Shown piece after piece: positions 8,476 through 17,518 of a DNA stretch of 64,000 nucleotides (positions are counted from its first letter, which is position 1; every line of letters starts with the position of its first letter). Under the pieces are notes generated by a model, which was not told the DNA's origin, searched no databases, and saw only the letters and a program-made list of their open reading frames with translations. The position numbers were made by a program, and so were the translations under genes. Source of the stretch: Chryseolinea soli (GTDB lineage: Bacteria; Bacteroidota; Bacteroidia; Cytophagales; Cyclobacteriaceae). The stretch lies in assembly GCF_003589925.1 (NCBI RefSeq), contig NZ_CP032382.1, forward strand, positions 3,534,001 to 3,598,000, written 5' to 3'.

Positions 8476-9681
8476 ATGAATCCTTCTCCCAACATCGGTG
8501 GACCTTCTCGCATACAGTCGGTGGACTTCCTGCGAGGAGCTGTCATGATCATTATGGCCATTGACCACGTGCGTGTCTACTCCGGCATTCCCGCCGGGGG
8601 ACCGACCGCCGATGTTTTCTTTACCCGTTGGATCACCCACTACTGCGCACCGACATTTGTTTTCTTCGCGGGCACCAGCGCGTTCCTGTATTTTCAGAAG
8701 ACCGGGGATAAGGGAGCCGTTGCAAAATTCTTGCTCACCCGCGGCCTGCTGCTGGTGTTCTTGGAAATGACGGTGATCCGTTTTTTCTGGATGTTCAATT
8801 TCGATTATGCCACGTTCACCTTCACCGGCGTGATCTGGATGCTGGGATGGTGCATGGTGCTGATGGCGGCGCTGGTCAACCTGCGTCCGTCAACGCTAGG
8901 CATAGCGGGTTTGGTCATCATTTTTGGTCAACAGGTTTTTCAGTTTGTGCCGCAGCTTTTTCCAGCGTCCCTGCAAGGATCAGTAGCAAAACTGTGGGGC
9001 TTCTTCTATCCACCGGCCATGGAAGGGTTGGCTGGCGCGGGAAATCTTTCCGGCACGTCGGGCATGGACAAACCGTTTGGCCTCAGCATTTTCTATGTGA
9101 TCATCCCTTGGATTGGGGTGATGATGGCGGGATACGGTTTTGGGACGTTGCTGCTCCGCCCGTCAGCTGAAGTGAGAAAGCTCTGTTGGCAAATCGGCAT
9201 CGGAGCCGTAGTTCTTTTTTTCGTCGGCGGGATCGCCATGACGATATTGAACACCATTCCCGATGACACTACACCTTTCCTGTTCCGGTTTCTCGGTCAA
9301 AAAAAATATCCGCCTTCTCAACTCTTCCTGCTGATGACCCTCGGTCCCATCATTGCGTTGGTGCCCTGGGCTGAGAAAACACGCGGCCGCCTGGCCGACG
9401 CAGTGAAGATCATCGGGCGCGTACCCATGTTTTATTACCTCCTGCATTTGTTGCTCATCCACCTTTCTGCGTTCATCGTGAATCTTTTGTTATATGGGGA
9501 AATACATCAAGACTGGTACACGAATGCACCGTTTGTGGGCATGGCCGAAGATCAGCGATGGGGCCTGCCGTTGTTGTACCTGGTGTGGGCCATCGATGTG
9601 GTGATCCTCTATTATGTCTGCCGGTGGTATGCCCGGTATAAGGCCGATCATCCGGAAATAGCATGGATGAAATACATATGA
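8476..9681 (+). CDS. DUF1624 / heparan-alpha-glucosaminide N-acetyltransferase-like membrane protein
   Basis: 401-residue integral membrane protein. The N-terminus shows the family signature: SVDFLRGAVMIIMAIDHVR at about 14-32, followed by FFTRWITHYCAPTFVFFAG. About ten hydrophobic segments follow, including a late pair around MFYYLLHLLLIHLSAFIV. The family (HGSNAT/YeiB-like acyltransferases) transfers acyl groups across membranes to sugars in characterised members; bacterial DUF1624 proteins are mostly uncharacterised. The gene follows the DUF4242 gene by 56 bases and may be co-transcribed with it. There is no glycan gene nearby that would indicate a substrate. Confidence 0.85.
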   Translation: MNPSPNIGGPSRIQSVDFLRGAVMIIMAIDHVRVYSGIPAGGPTADVFFTRWITHYCAPTFVFFAGTSAFLYFQKTGDKGAVAKFLLTRGLLLVFLEMTVIRFFWMFNFDYATFTFTGVIWMLGWCMVLMAALVNLRPSTLGIAGLVIIFGQQVFQFVPQLFPASLQGSVAKLWGFFYPPAMEGLAGAGNLSGTSGMDKPFGLSIFYVIIPWIGVMMAGYGFGTLLLRPSAEVRKLCWQIGIGAVVLFFVGGIAMTILNTIPDDTTPFLFRFLGQKKYPPSQLFLLMTLGPIIALVPWAEKTRGRLADAVKIIGRVPMFYYLLHLLLIHLSAFIVNLLLYGEIHQDWYTNAPFVGMAEDQRWGLPLLYLVWAIDVVILYYVCRWYARYKADHPEIAWMKYI

Positions 9682-9748
9682 CACCCCGACAATTGCATGG
9701 GTGAAATAAAAAGCATCTAATTATATCTGAAAAGTAGAAACATATCAT

Positions 9749-9772
9749 TAGCTTTGTTTACAACAAACAAAG
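9749..9772 (+). promoter_or_regulatory. Promoter -7 element overlapped by an inverted repeat (probable PadR operator)
   Basis: TAGCTTTG (9749-9756) matches the Bacteroidota -7 consensus TAnnTTTG exactly. It is overlapped by a perfect 8-bp inverted repeat, CTTTGTTT (9752-9759) and AAACAAAG (9765-9772), with a 5-base spacer. The ATG of the PadR gene lies 8 bases further. The arrangement suggests that PadR represses its own operon by covering the promoter; repression is inferred. Confidence 0.6.
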
Positions 9773-9779
9773 TTTGTGA

Positions 9780-10109
9780 ATGAAAGGCTACATTGGCGAA
9801 TTTGAAGAGCTGGTACTGATCACCATCGCAAGCCTGGGCGAAAATGCTTACGGCGTAGCGATCAAAGAAGACATTGAAATGCGGGCCGGCCGCGACATCA
9901 GTCTGGGAGCGTTGCATTCCACCATCACGCGGCTGGGAGAAAAAAAATTTATTCAATCGTGGCTTGGCGAACCCACGCAAGAGCGGGGAGGGAGACGAAA
10001 GCGCTTCTTTGAACTCACTCACCAGGGAAAGGTCGCGCTGCACGATATCAAAGCATTGCGCGATGAACTTTGGAAACTTTCAAAAGCCACCCTTACGCTC
10101 GCCAAATGA
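9780..10109 (+). CDS. PadR family transcriptional regulator of a permease operon
   Basis: 109 residues; N-terminus MKGYIGEFEELVLITIASLGENAYG, recognition helix region SLGALHSTITRLGEKKFI and wing GGRRKRFFELT are typical PadR. The stop codon overlaps the start of the following permease gene by the sequence ATGA (10106-10109), so the two are translationally coupled. In Bacteroidota a PadR gene directly before a large FtsX-type permease with a 'permease prefix' domain is a recurrent pair. A perfect palindrome over the promoter immediately upstream suggests autoregulation. Confidence 0.93.
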   Translation: MKGYIGEFEELVLITIASLGENAYGVAIKEDIEMRAGRDISLGALHSTITRLGEKKFIQSWLGEPTQERGGRRKRFFELTHQGKVALHDIKALRDELWKLSKATLTLAK

Positions 10110-12785
10110 AAACAAAACCCTCCGTTAAACCCCCACACCTGGCCGACCGGCTTTTTGAATGGTACTGCAGCAACGCTTCTATTGAGGATTTGCATGGCGA
10201 CTTGGAAGAATTGTTTTTCAGAAACCTGGAGAGAATGTCGGTACGCCGCGCCAAGTGGAGGTACTGGCAACAGGTGCTATCACTGATTTTTTCCTATGCC
10301 CTTCGGCGAAGAAAAGAAACGGCTGCGTTTCATCCCTATTCGAGCTCGTCCGCACAAACGGCAATGCTTCTCAGTTACTTAAAGATTGGATTCCGGAACC
10401 TGGTCAAAAATAAAGGCTACGCAATGGTGAACATCGGCGGGTTGGCCATTTCCGGTGCCGTCGGTCTTATCATCGTATTGTTCATTGCACATGAACTGAG
10501 CTATGACCGTTACAATGCCAAAGCCGCCCCGCATTTATCGGCTGAACTTTGAACATCGTTTCGGAGAGAACCATGCGCATATGGCCACCACACCAGCGAT
10601 GGCCGCCACCGCCTTGCAACAAGAATTTCCCGAAATTGAATCGACCACGCGGTTCCTCGACTATGGTACGTATTTGGTTAGAACGGCCGAAGCCAAGGAA
10701 AGCGTCAAGGAATACCATGTGCTGTGGACCGACAGTACGGTCTTTAAAATTTTTTCGTTCCATGTGCTCGAAGGCAATGCCAACAACGCCTTGGCTGATC
10801 CCTACGGCGTGGCGATCAGCAAGCGCACGGCTGTGAAATATTTTGGCAATGCCAGCGCACTGGGAAAATCCCTTGTGCTCGACAACCGCATCCACACCCA
10901 GGTCACCGCTGTTTTTGAAGATCTCCCTGCGGCATCTCACTTCCATGCCGACATGCTCATCTCGTTGGCGGGCGATTGGCCCGCGGCGCGTGAGGCAAGG
11001 TTCAATGGATTTTCCAACAACAACTTCAATAGCTATGTTTTGCTTCGGCCTGAAGCCGATGCGCAAAGACTGGAAGCCAAACTACCTTCATTCGTGGAGA
11101 AGTACAATGGCCCATCCAAAGGCGGCGATTTTGCCCGGCTTGAACTGATGCCCCTGCTGGACATCCATTTGCATTCGCAGCTCCGAGGCGAGCTGGAAAC
11201 AAATGGCGACATCATCTATGTCTATTTGTTTTTTACGGTGGCAGTATTTGTTCTCATCATCGCTTGCATCAATTTCATGAACCTGGCCACCGCGCAATCC
11301 ACACAGCGTGCAAAAGAAGTCGGCATCCGGAAAGTGTTAGGGTCACAGCGCGGACACCTGGTCCGGCAATTTTTGCTGGAGTCTTTCATCATTACGGGAG
11401 TGGGTTTCGCAGCCGCCGTGGGCCTGGCGTATTTGCTGACGAGCATGTTCTCCAATATCCTTCAGAAACCACTGCAGCTTCCGCTAACGGAGCCGTGGTT
11501 CTACGCAGCGCTGTGCGTCGCCACATTCATCGTGAGCTTCCTGGCAGGGGCATATCCTTCTCTTTTCTTGTCGGCCTTTAAACCCGTGGATGTTTTGAAA
11601 GGACAAACCCCCTTGCGTTCCAGAGGTGTTTTGCGCAGCGGCCTGGTGGTGTTTCAATTTGTGGTTTCTATTTTTCTCATTGTAGGGGCCCTCACGGTAA
11701 ACCAACAGGTGGCGTATATTCAGAACAAGAAACTCGGTTTCGAAAAGGATCACGTGTTGCTCGTGAAAGACGCCTACGCCCTTCGTCCCAATAGCGGCGC
11801 GTATAAAACAGAGGCGGCGAAGATCCCTGCCGTGCGCAGCACCACCGTGTCGGGATTTATTCCCGTTGAAGGTGGTTCGGACTTTCCCCGGCGCGATCGC
11901 TCATTTTGGAGAGAAGGGACTCAGCCCTCGTCGGATAACTTGGTCAACATCCAGCAATGGAGTGTGGATTTTGACTACATCACAACGCTAGGGCTAGAAG
12001 TAGTCGACGGGCGGGGCTTTTCAGAGGACTTCCCATCGGACTCCGTCGGTGTGGTCTTGAATAAAACTGCCGCCGATCACTTTGGCCTGGGTCCCGATCC
12101 CATTGGCAAGCGGATCGCTACATTTGGCGGCGGCCGTGTCCCCGATTTTGATCATCCGTTGTTCTATACCGTGGTCGGCGTCGTGGACGATTTTCATTTT
12201 TCTTCATTGAAAGAGAACATCGGGCCACTGGCACTTTTCCTGGGCAGGAGTGACGGGTTTGTCAGCATTCGGTTTGACGGCGATCCTCGGCGCGTCATTG
12301 AGGGATTGGAAGCCGCGTGGAAACGCATGGCGCCCGGTCAGCCTTTTCAATATTCCTTTCTCGACCAGGAATTCGGGCGGATGTATGCCGGCGAGCAGCG
12401 TCTGGCAAAATTGTTCGGCATCTTTGCTGCCTTTGCCGTCATCATTGCCTGCGTCGGATTGTTTGCCCTGACAGCCTACACGTCGCGACAGCGCACAAAA
12501 GAGATCGGTATCCGAAAGGTTTTGGGGGCTTCCGTGGCAAGCATTGTCTTTTTGTTGTCGGGTGAGTTTACAAAATTGATTGTTATTGCTTTTGTCATCG
12601 CCGTGCCGTTGGCTTGGGCTGGGGTGCAATGGTGGTTGGAGAGCTTTACATATAAGGCGGAAGTTGGACTCGTGGTGTATGCTGCGGCGGGGATCTTGGT
12701 TTTAGTGATTGCCTGGTTGACGACGTGGTATCATTCGTATCGCGCGGCTTCGGCTGATCCGGTGAAGTCTATTCGCACGGAGTAG
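10106..12785 (+). pseudogene. MacB/FtsX-like ABC permease with permease-prefix domain, frameshifted
   Basis: The gene starts at ATG 10106 with a prefix domain (LADRLFEWYCSNASIEDLHG, FRNLERMSVRRAKWRYWQQV), then the first membrane helix (YAMVNIGGLAISGAVGLIIV). The frame is lost at 10527-10530: the first frame reads HELSYDRYNAKAAPHLSAEL and stops at 10552, while the +1 frame continues IYRLNFEHRFGENHAHM. Removing one C from the CCCC run restores a continuous product of 892 residues, the usual length of this family. The remainder is intact: a MacB periplasmic domain, FtsX helices (EVGIRKVLGSQRGHLVRQFL), a second periplasmic domain and a second FtsX half (EIGIRKVLGASVASIVFLLS). No ATPase gene lies nearby. 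The frameshift could be a real mutation or a sequencing error; all else looks under selection. Confidence 0.88.
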
Positions 12786-13087
12786 GGTGGGCGTGATTTT
12801 TTTCGCTGAAGCTCGTGTCTTCGCTGAAGCAAGTCGGCGACTAAAGAAAGGCAATAACGGGCGTTAGCTAGTCGTATTTATTCTGCAATTGAGTGTTTCG
12901 ATCTTTGGTTTCTGGCCGGAGCGGTCTTACCTTTAGGGCTCCTGAACGCAGAAAACCTGCATTTCCCGCAATTTTCGAAGAAAAACAGTCTAAACGCGGT
13001 CAATGTTTGTGTCTTATGCGCTACTAATTCGATAGAGTAAATAATAAAAATAGACTTTAGAACATGTTTTTGACCAACCAGAATACG

Positions 13088-13552
13088 ATGGACAGCCACG
13101 TGAGAAGCGTCGTGAAGGGCGTGAGCTGGCGGATCGTGGGAACCATCGACACCATCATCCTGTCCTTTATCGTTACAGGAAACATCGGCAACGCGCTCAA
13201 AATCGGGTTCACGGAAGTGTTCACGAAGATATTTTTATACTATCTCCACGAACGGATCTGGAACACGACATCCTTTGGCCGGACCCGCGACAAAAAACCT
13301 TCGCACTTGCGCAGCTTGTTGAAAGGCGTTTCGTGGCGTGCAGTGGGTACGTTGGACACCATGTTCATCGCCTATTTTATTACCGGGGTTCCCCTCGACG
13401 CGCTTAAGATCGGCGGCTTTGAAGTATTTACGAAGGTGGCGTTCTTCTATATCCACGAACGCATCTGGAGTGGAATAAAGTGGGGACGTGGCGCGGTCAT
13501 CGCCCAGCCCGAAGAAGTGGTGGCGGCCCAAGAGACCACGCTGCAATCCTGA
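13088..13552 (+). CDS. Tandem DUF2061 membrane protein
   Basis: 154 residues from ATG 13088 (MDSHVRSVVKGVSWR); an in-frame ATG at 13064 is less likely. The protein consists of two copies of DUF2061: copy 1 has VVKGVSWRIVGTIDTIILSF, ALKIGFTEVFTKIFLYYLHE and RIW; copy 2 has LLKGVSWRAVGTLDTMFIAY, ALKIGGFEVFTKVAFFYIHE and RIW. Each copy has two predicted membrane helices. DUF2061 proteins are small membrane proteins of unknown function, in Bacteroidota sometimes encoded with sulfate-assimilation genes; none lie here. An internal duplication is evident. The upstream 278 bases hold only a short direct repeat (TTCGCTGAAGC at 12802 and 12820). Confidence 0.85.
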   Translation: MDSHVRSVVKGVSWRIVGTIDTIILSFIVTGNIGNALKIGFTEVFTKIFLYYLHERIWNTTSFGRTRDKKPSHLRSLLKGVSWRAVGTLDTMFIAYFITGVPLDALKIGGFEVFTKVAFFYIHERIWSGIKWGRGAVIAQPEEVVAAQETTLQS

Positions 13553-13577
13553 TTTTCGGTACAACGGAATACTACAT

Positions 13578-13625
13578 AACGGAAGCGAGTCTGCACAAAA
13601 GCATGCATTCGCTTCCGTTATTTCT
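13578..13625 (+). terminator. Hairpin between convergent genes
   Basis: An 11-bp perfect stem (AACGGAAGCGA 13578-13588 / TCGCTTCCGTT 13609-13619, 20-base loop) lies 25 bases after the DUF2061 stop and overlaps the last codon of the convergent DUF1801 gene. On the plus strand it is followed by ATTTCTTTTT, so it probably terminates the DUF2061 transcript. Confidence 0.65.
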
Positions 13626-14004
13626 TTTTAGCCTTCATTTTCTCGGCATTACGTTTTGCGTTGAATTTTACAATCTTGCTGATCAGTGTTAAAGGCATGG
13701 GCTTATCCAACGGAAGCTGTAAAGAGCCTTTGCCGGTCACGTAAGGCGCCAGTGCCTCATCCCAACCCGGCACACCCATCGGCACGGGGTAGATTCCAAT
13801 ATGTTTTTGATACGCCGCAAAGTGGATGAGATTTCCGTCGAGCGTAAAGGTGGGCATCGCATATTTTATGGTCTCTTCTGCCCGTGGCGCGGCCTTGCGA
13901 ATAGTGGTCCGGATGGTCTTCAGCATTTTTCGAATGTTCAAGGGAAAGTCCGCGATGTAGGCATCGATGCTTTCGGCGGGAGGGTTTGTCATGGTCTTTG
14001 CCAT
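13618..14004 (-). CDS. DUF1801 (YdhG/YjhB-like) protein
   Basis: 128 residues from ATG 14004 (MAKTMTNPPAESIDAYIADF); the reading frame extends upstream, but that stretch overlaps the AraC gene and lacks family similarity. The DUF1801 pattern is clear: IDAYIADFPLNIRKMLKTIR, EETIKYAMPTFTLDGNLIHF and HIGIYPVP, ending in a Lys-rich tail. The fold is that of YdhG-like proteins; Bacillus FraJ/YdhG has been called an iron chaperone, which is why this label is often used. Its role here is unknown. It lies 133 bases downstream of an AraC regulator on the same strand. Confidence 0.85.
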   Translation of the reverse strand: MAKTMTNPPAESIDAYIADFPLNIRKMLKTIRTTIRKAAPRAEETIKYAMPTFTLDGNLIHFAAYQKHIGIYPVPMGVPGWDEALAPYVTGKGSLQLPLDKPMPLTLISKIVKFNAKRNAEKMKAKKK

Positions 14005-14137
14005 TGTCTGCAGGATTTTGATGATAGCACAATCTAGCGATACGAATGAAAACAACGGCTGTATGAAAACGACAATAAGCAGGGCCGAAAGCGGCAAAGT
14101 GATGGGCTTGGTTTCGGCTGATGCTGCGGGACAACTC

Positions 14138-14986
14138 CTACGATGGGCCAGACATTTGTAGTTTTCTGAACTGCAATGGCGAAGTGTTCTTGTATTTTTT
14201 AAACTGCCGGTAAAAAAAGGGAAGGCTTTCAAAACCAGTGCCGTATCCTACCTGTGCCACGGGTGTGGAGCCCTCCGCCAAAAGCCGCGCGGCCACCTGT
14301 ACGCGGTATTCGTTCAGGTAGCTGAAAAAAGGCTTTCGCATGGCATTGCTAAAGAAGCGCGAGAACGATTGCTCCGTCATAGACACCTGCGAAGCCATTT
14401 CGGCAAGCGTGATGCGGCGCGTATAATTTTCGTGTACGTATTCCTGTACGCACTTCAACCGGTCGTGCACATCGTGCGAAAGTGTGAAGGTATGATCGGG
14501 TGTGGAAAGGAATGCGACCTTTTTTTGATGCGTCAATTCTTCCAACAAAGCGAGCAGCTGCAGGTAACGATTCACGCCCTTGCTGTCGATGATTTCCTGC
14601 AGCTTACTTTTTACGCGACGGGCAAAGACGTTATCGAATTTGATGCCGCGTTCTGCGCGTTTCAACAGCGACGCGATGGCCGCAAATTCTTTCAGGGGCT
14701 GTATGATCTCGTCGTTCCACTGGATCACCAGCGACCGTGCAACGGTTGTTTTGGTCTTGTCGCTTTTCCAATAGTGGGGCACGTTCGAACCGATGAGCAC
14801 CAGGTCGTCTTCAGCAAACGGCGAGATGTGATTGCCCACATAGCGAATGCCTTTGCTCTTGACGATGTAGGTCAATTCATATTCGGGATGAAAATGAAAC
14901 GGGGCGTCGAACACCGGTCCCTGGTAATCGAACGCGGTCACCGAGCTCTCTTCATGCGCCCTTACTTTTTCAAAGACGGCTTTCAT
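14138..14986 (-). CDS. AraC family regulator with cupin sensor, divergent to a dioxygenase
   Basis: 282 residues. The N-terminal half is a cupin (FHFHPEYELTYIVKSKGIRY, EDDLVLIGSNVPHYWKSD); the C-terminal half contains two HTH motifs (ITLAEMASQVSMTEQSFSRF and TPVAQVGYGTGFESLPFFYR). It is transcribed divergently from the phytanoyl-CoA dioxygenase-like gene across 137 bases, the classic arrangement for an activator and its target. It is clearly paralogous to the AraC regulator at 16476-17351 (shared HFHPEYEL and DLxLIGxNxPH). Such cupins usually bind sugars or aromatic compounds; the ligand is unknown. Confidence 0.92.
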   Translation of the reverse strand: MKAVFEKVRAHEESSVTAFDYQGPVFDAPFHFHPEYELTYIVKSKGIRYVGNHISPFAEDDLVLIGSNVPHYWKSDKTKTTVARSLVIQWNDEIIQPLKEFAAIASLLKRAERGIKFDNVFARRVKSKLQEIIDSKGVNRYLQLLALLEELTHQKKVAFLSTPDHTFTLSHDVHDRLKCVQEYVHENYTRRITLAEMASQVSMTEQSFSRFFSNAMRKPFFSYLNEYRVQVAARLLAEGSTPVAQVGYGTGFESLPFFYRQFKKYKNTSPLQFRKLQMSGPS

Positions 14987-15123
14987 TTATCCTGTATTTT
15001 GTATGAGATAATGAGTTTTATTCCACTGTGAACTACAAAATAGTGTATTTTTTTGTTAAAATAAAGGAAGAACTGAGCCCCGTTGTTTTTGCTACTTTGT
15101 CTCATCCCAAACCCGGAAGAACT

Positions 15124-16017
15124 ATGGACATGTACAGCGACCTTTCAGAGCATCATTATTTGCTGGGTTCGATGTTTCCCGAAGCCAACACACGCGAACT
15201 TTGGGAGGCCTATAAATTGTCGGACGACCAACTTGCGTTTTTTGAAGAGAACGGATACCTGGCCAACATCAAATTGTTGGAACATGACCAGATAGATCAG
15301 CTCAACCGGGAGTTGGCCGAGATCATGGACCCCACGCATCCGTTGCATCATTTGTTTTACGAATTCCATTCCAACGAATCGGAGGATGCAAATTCCGTCT
15401 TGTTCCACTCCCTGGGGCACTGGCGCATCACACCGGGCTTTCATGATATTTTGTGGAATCCGCGGTTTGTGATTCCGGCGTCACAATTGTTGGGAAATCG
15501 CGCCGTACGTTTTTGGCACGATCAACTGTTTTGCAAACCTGCACACCACGGCGGCGTTGTGGCATGGCACCAAGACTATAGCTATTGGACACGCACCACA
15601 CCGATGCAACACCTCACCTGTTGGGTGGCGTTGGATGATGCCTCGAGCGAAAATGGTTGCTTGCAATACGTTCCCAAAAGTCACCGCTGGGATTTGCTGG
15701 ACAGAACCAGCCTGGCCGGCGACATGGAAGGACTGGAAAGATTTCTAACCGGAGAACAGAAAAAACAATTTGCCAACAAAGTGGCCATCGAAATGCCGCG
15801 AGGCTACGCCACGTTCCATCATCCGCTCATGGTGCACGGCTCCTATGAGAACCGCTCGCCCCGCTCGCGCCGTGCATTTGTATTGAATGTATTTGCCGAC
15901 GGCACGGTGTCGAATACCGATGAGGCAGTCTTGACGGGCGTGCCGGCCATTGCCACGGGTAATAAAATGCAAGGACAATTTTTTCCGTTGCTCTTCGATC
16001 CGGCGACGATCCGATGA
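15124..16017 (+). CDS. Phytanoyl-CoA dioxygenase family protein
   Basis: 297 residues from ATG 15124 (MDMYSDLSEHHY). Fe(II)/2-oxoglutarate-dependent dioxygenase of the PhyH family: the iron ligands are probably the HxD in VVAWHQDYSYW and the distal His in FHHPLMVHGSYENRS, with the 2-oxoglutarate-binding Arg after NRSPRSRR. QLAFFEENGYLANIKLL is the usual N-terminal motif. Family members hydroxylate or halogenate lipids and small natural products. Since two AraC regulators flank it, with the nearer one divergent, it is probably induced by a small substrate. The protein has no signal peptide. Confidence 0.88.
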   Translation: MDMYSDLSEHHYLLGSMFPEANTRELWEAYKLSDDQLAFFEENGYLANIKLLEHDQIDQLNRELAEIMDPTHPLHHLFYEFHSNESEDANSVLFHSLGHWRITPGFHDILWNPRFVIPASQLLGNRAVRFWHDQLFCKPAHHGGVVAWHQDYSYWTRTTPMQHLTCWVALDDASSENGCLQYVPKSHRWDLLDRTSLAGDMEGLERFLTGEQKKQFANKVAIEMPRGYATFHHPLMVHGSYENRSPRSRRAFVLNVFADGTVSNTDEAVLTGVPAIATGNKMQGQFFPLLFDPATIR

Positions 16018-16061
16018 TCGCAGTCCGCGCAACGTTCGGTTGACTCAGATTCCGTGGCGTG

Positions 16062-16463
16062 CTATCGCGACGAAATGTCCGGCTTGATATCGATCACCGG
16101 CGTGCCATCGAGCGCTTCCAGGGGATGTACTTTCAATTTGCCCGGTAACACTTCAATGACCTTCACGCGATGCAGGCCGACAGGATTAGGTCGGTCGGGA
16201 GAACGCGTCGTGAACACGCCAATTTCCGGCGCGGTGGTCTCCCGCCGCGGATAACATTTTAGAACACGGCGATCGGCAAGGTGGAACCAGGTGAGCAACA
16301 CCAGGGGAGCTCCTACCCGGATGCCTTCAATACCTTCGGTGTACGCCGCATCGATTTCGATCACGGCCTCCGGTGCCCCTTCACTTTCCTGTAAAGGACA
16401 ATCTTCCAAAGTCTTTAGCGATGAACGTATATAGCCAATGGGTTGTAATGCAAATTTTTCCAT
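16062..16463 (-). CDS. trmO: tRNA (N6-threonylcarbamoyladenosine37-N6)-methyltransferase TrmO
   Basis: 133-residue protein of the TsaA/TrmO (UPF0066) family, which uses S-adenosylmethionine to methylate t6A37 of tRNA-Thr. LQPIGYIRSSL opens the domain; GVFTTRSPDRPNPVGLHRVK holds the signature RPNPVG, and ALDGTPVIDIKPDI closes the beta-barrel. The length suits the single-domain short form, without the C-terminal extension of the E. coli enzyme. It begins 12 bases after the AraC gene at 16476 and is probably co-transcribed with it. Some TsaA-family members in such contexts act on other substrates, so the tRNA role is probable rather than certain. Confidence 0.85.
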   Translation of the reverse strand: MEKFALQPIGYIRSSLKTLEDCPLQESEGAPEAVIEIDAAYTEGIEGIRVGAPLVLLTWFHLADRRVLKCYPRRETTAPEIGVFTTRSPDRPNPVGLHRVKVIEVLPGKLKVHPLEALDGTPVIDIKPDISSR

Positions 16464-16475
16464 AGCACGGATAGT

Positions 16476-17351
16476 TTACTTCATGATCTTTTTCCAATAC
16501 TCCTGCCGGAACACCAGCGGACTGACTTTATATACCTTTTTAAATTGCCGGTTGAAATTGGAGAGATTGTTGAACCCGCAGGCAAAACAAACTTCCGAGA
16601 CACTCTTGTCCTGGCTGATCAGCAGTTTGGTGGCTTGCCCCAGGCGCACTTCGTTCAGAAAAGATGTAAAGGTTTTGCGTGTGCGCTGGCTAAAAAACCT
16701 GGAGAAAGAATTCACGGCCAGGTTGGTCAGCGAAGCCACTTCCTCCAGGCGGATCTCGCGGTGATAGTTGTTGAAAACAAAGTCGAACACTTCGTTCATG
16801 CGCGACGACTCCACAGCGTTCACGCCTTTCACCGGTTCGTTGGAGATGTAACGATAGTCGCGCGACTCCGAAAGTTCCTGCAGGACATCCAGCAGTTTGA
16901 GCATGCGGGGAAATCCTTTCAGCGAGCAGAGCTCGAACATTTTTTTGCGGATGCTCTCATTGGTCTTTCCCAAAATATCAAGGCCGCGAGTGCTGCGGGT
17001 GAGCAGGCTTTTAATTTTTCGGGATTCTGGTAGCGCAAGAAAGTCGGCGCCAAAGGAATGTTCGAGAAAGTGAACCACGATGGACTGCGCGCGGAGCTTG
17101 CTTTTAGAACGATAATACTCGGCCCCATTTTTATAGAGGTGCGGCAGATTGGGACCGATAAGCGCCAGGTCGTTTTCATGAAAGGTCCGGATGTTGTCTC
17201 CAATAAAGCGCTGCCCTGTGCTGGCGGTGACCAGCACCAGTTCGTATTCGGGATGAAAATGCCACGGGGTAGGGTAGTAGCGATAGTCGAAATACTTCAC
17301 CACAAAGGATTCCTCCGATTTTATTGGCAATCTTTCGAGTACGGGTTGCAT
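16476..17351 (-). CDS. AraC family regulator with cupin sensor
   Basis: 291 residues. Cupin domain with PWHFHPEYELVLVTASTGQR and NDLALIGPNLPHLYKNG; C-terminal double HTH with IRLEEVASLTNLAVNSFSRF and KSVSEVCFACGFNNLSNFNR, ending FRQEYWKKIMK. It is a paralogue of the regulator at 14138-14986. TrmO follows after 12 bases. Upstream (17352-17636) there is no gene but a structured element. The ligand is unknown; sugars are commonest among cupin-AraC proteins of this phylum. Confidence 0.92.
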   Translation of the reverse strand: MQPVLERLPIKSEESFVVKYFDYRYYPTPWHFHPEYELVLVTASTGQRFIGDNIRTFHENDLALIGPNLPHLYKNGAEYYRSKSKLRAQSIVVHFLEHSFGADFLALPESRKIKSLLTRSTRGLDILGKTNESIRKKMFELCSLKGFPRMLKLLDVLQELSESRDYRYISNEPVKGVNAVESSRMNEVFDFVFNNYHREIRLEEVASLTNLAVNSFSRFFSQRTRKTFTSFLNEVRLGQATKLLISQDKSVSEVCFACGFNNLSNFNRQFKKVYKVSPLVFRQEYWKKIMK

Positions 17352-17518
17352 GATGATGTTTTGCTGGGTCTAAACTAACGGATATTTCGATGTTAAAAAA
17401 GTATCAGTTCTGTTCCGGATGCCGGGAAACACGTTAGCGATGCAGGCGGATGCATGGTGAAAAAAGGAAGGTACTACGGGGGAGGTGATTTTTTTTATGC
17501 GGCCCCCCTCGGAGACCT

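Noticed and set aside
14138..14232. Long upstream extension of the DUF1801 gene (to 14232)
   Set aside because: The extension overlaps the AraC gene and has no similarity; the ATG at 14004 gives the normal family length.
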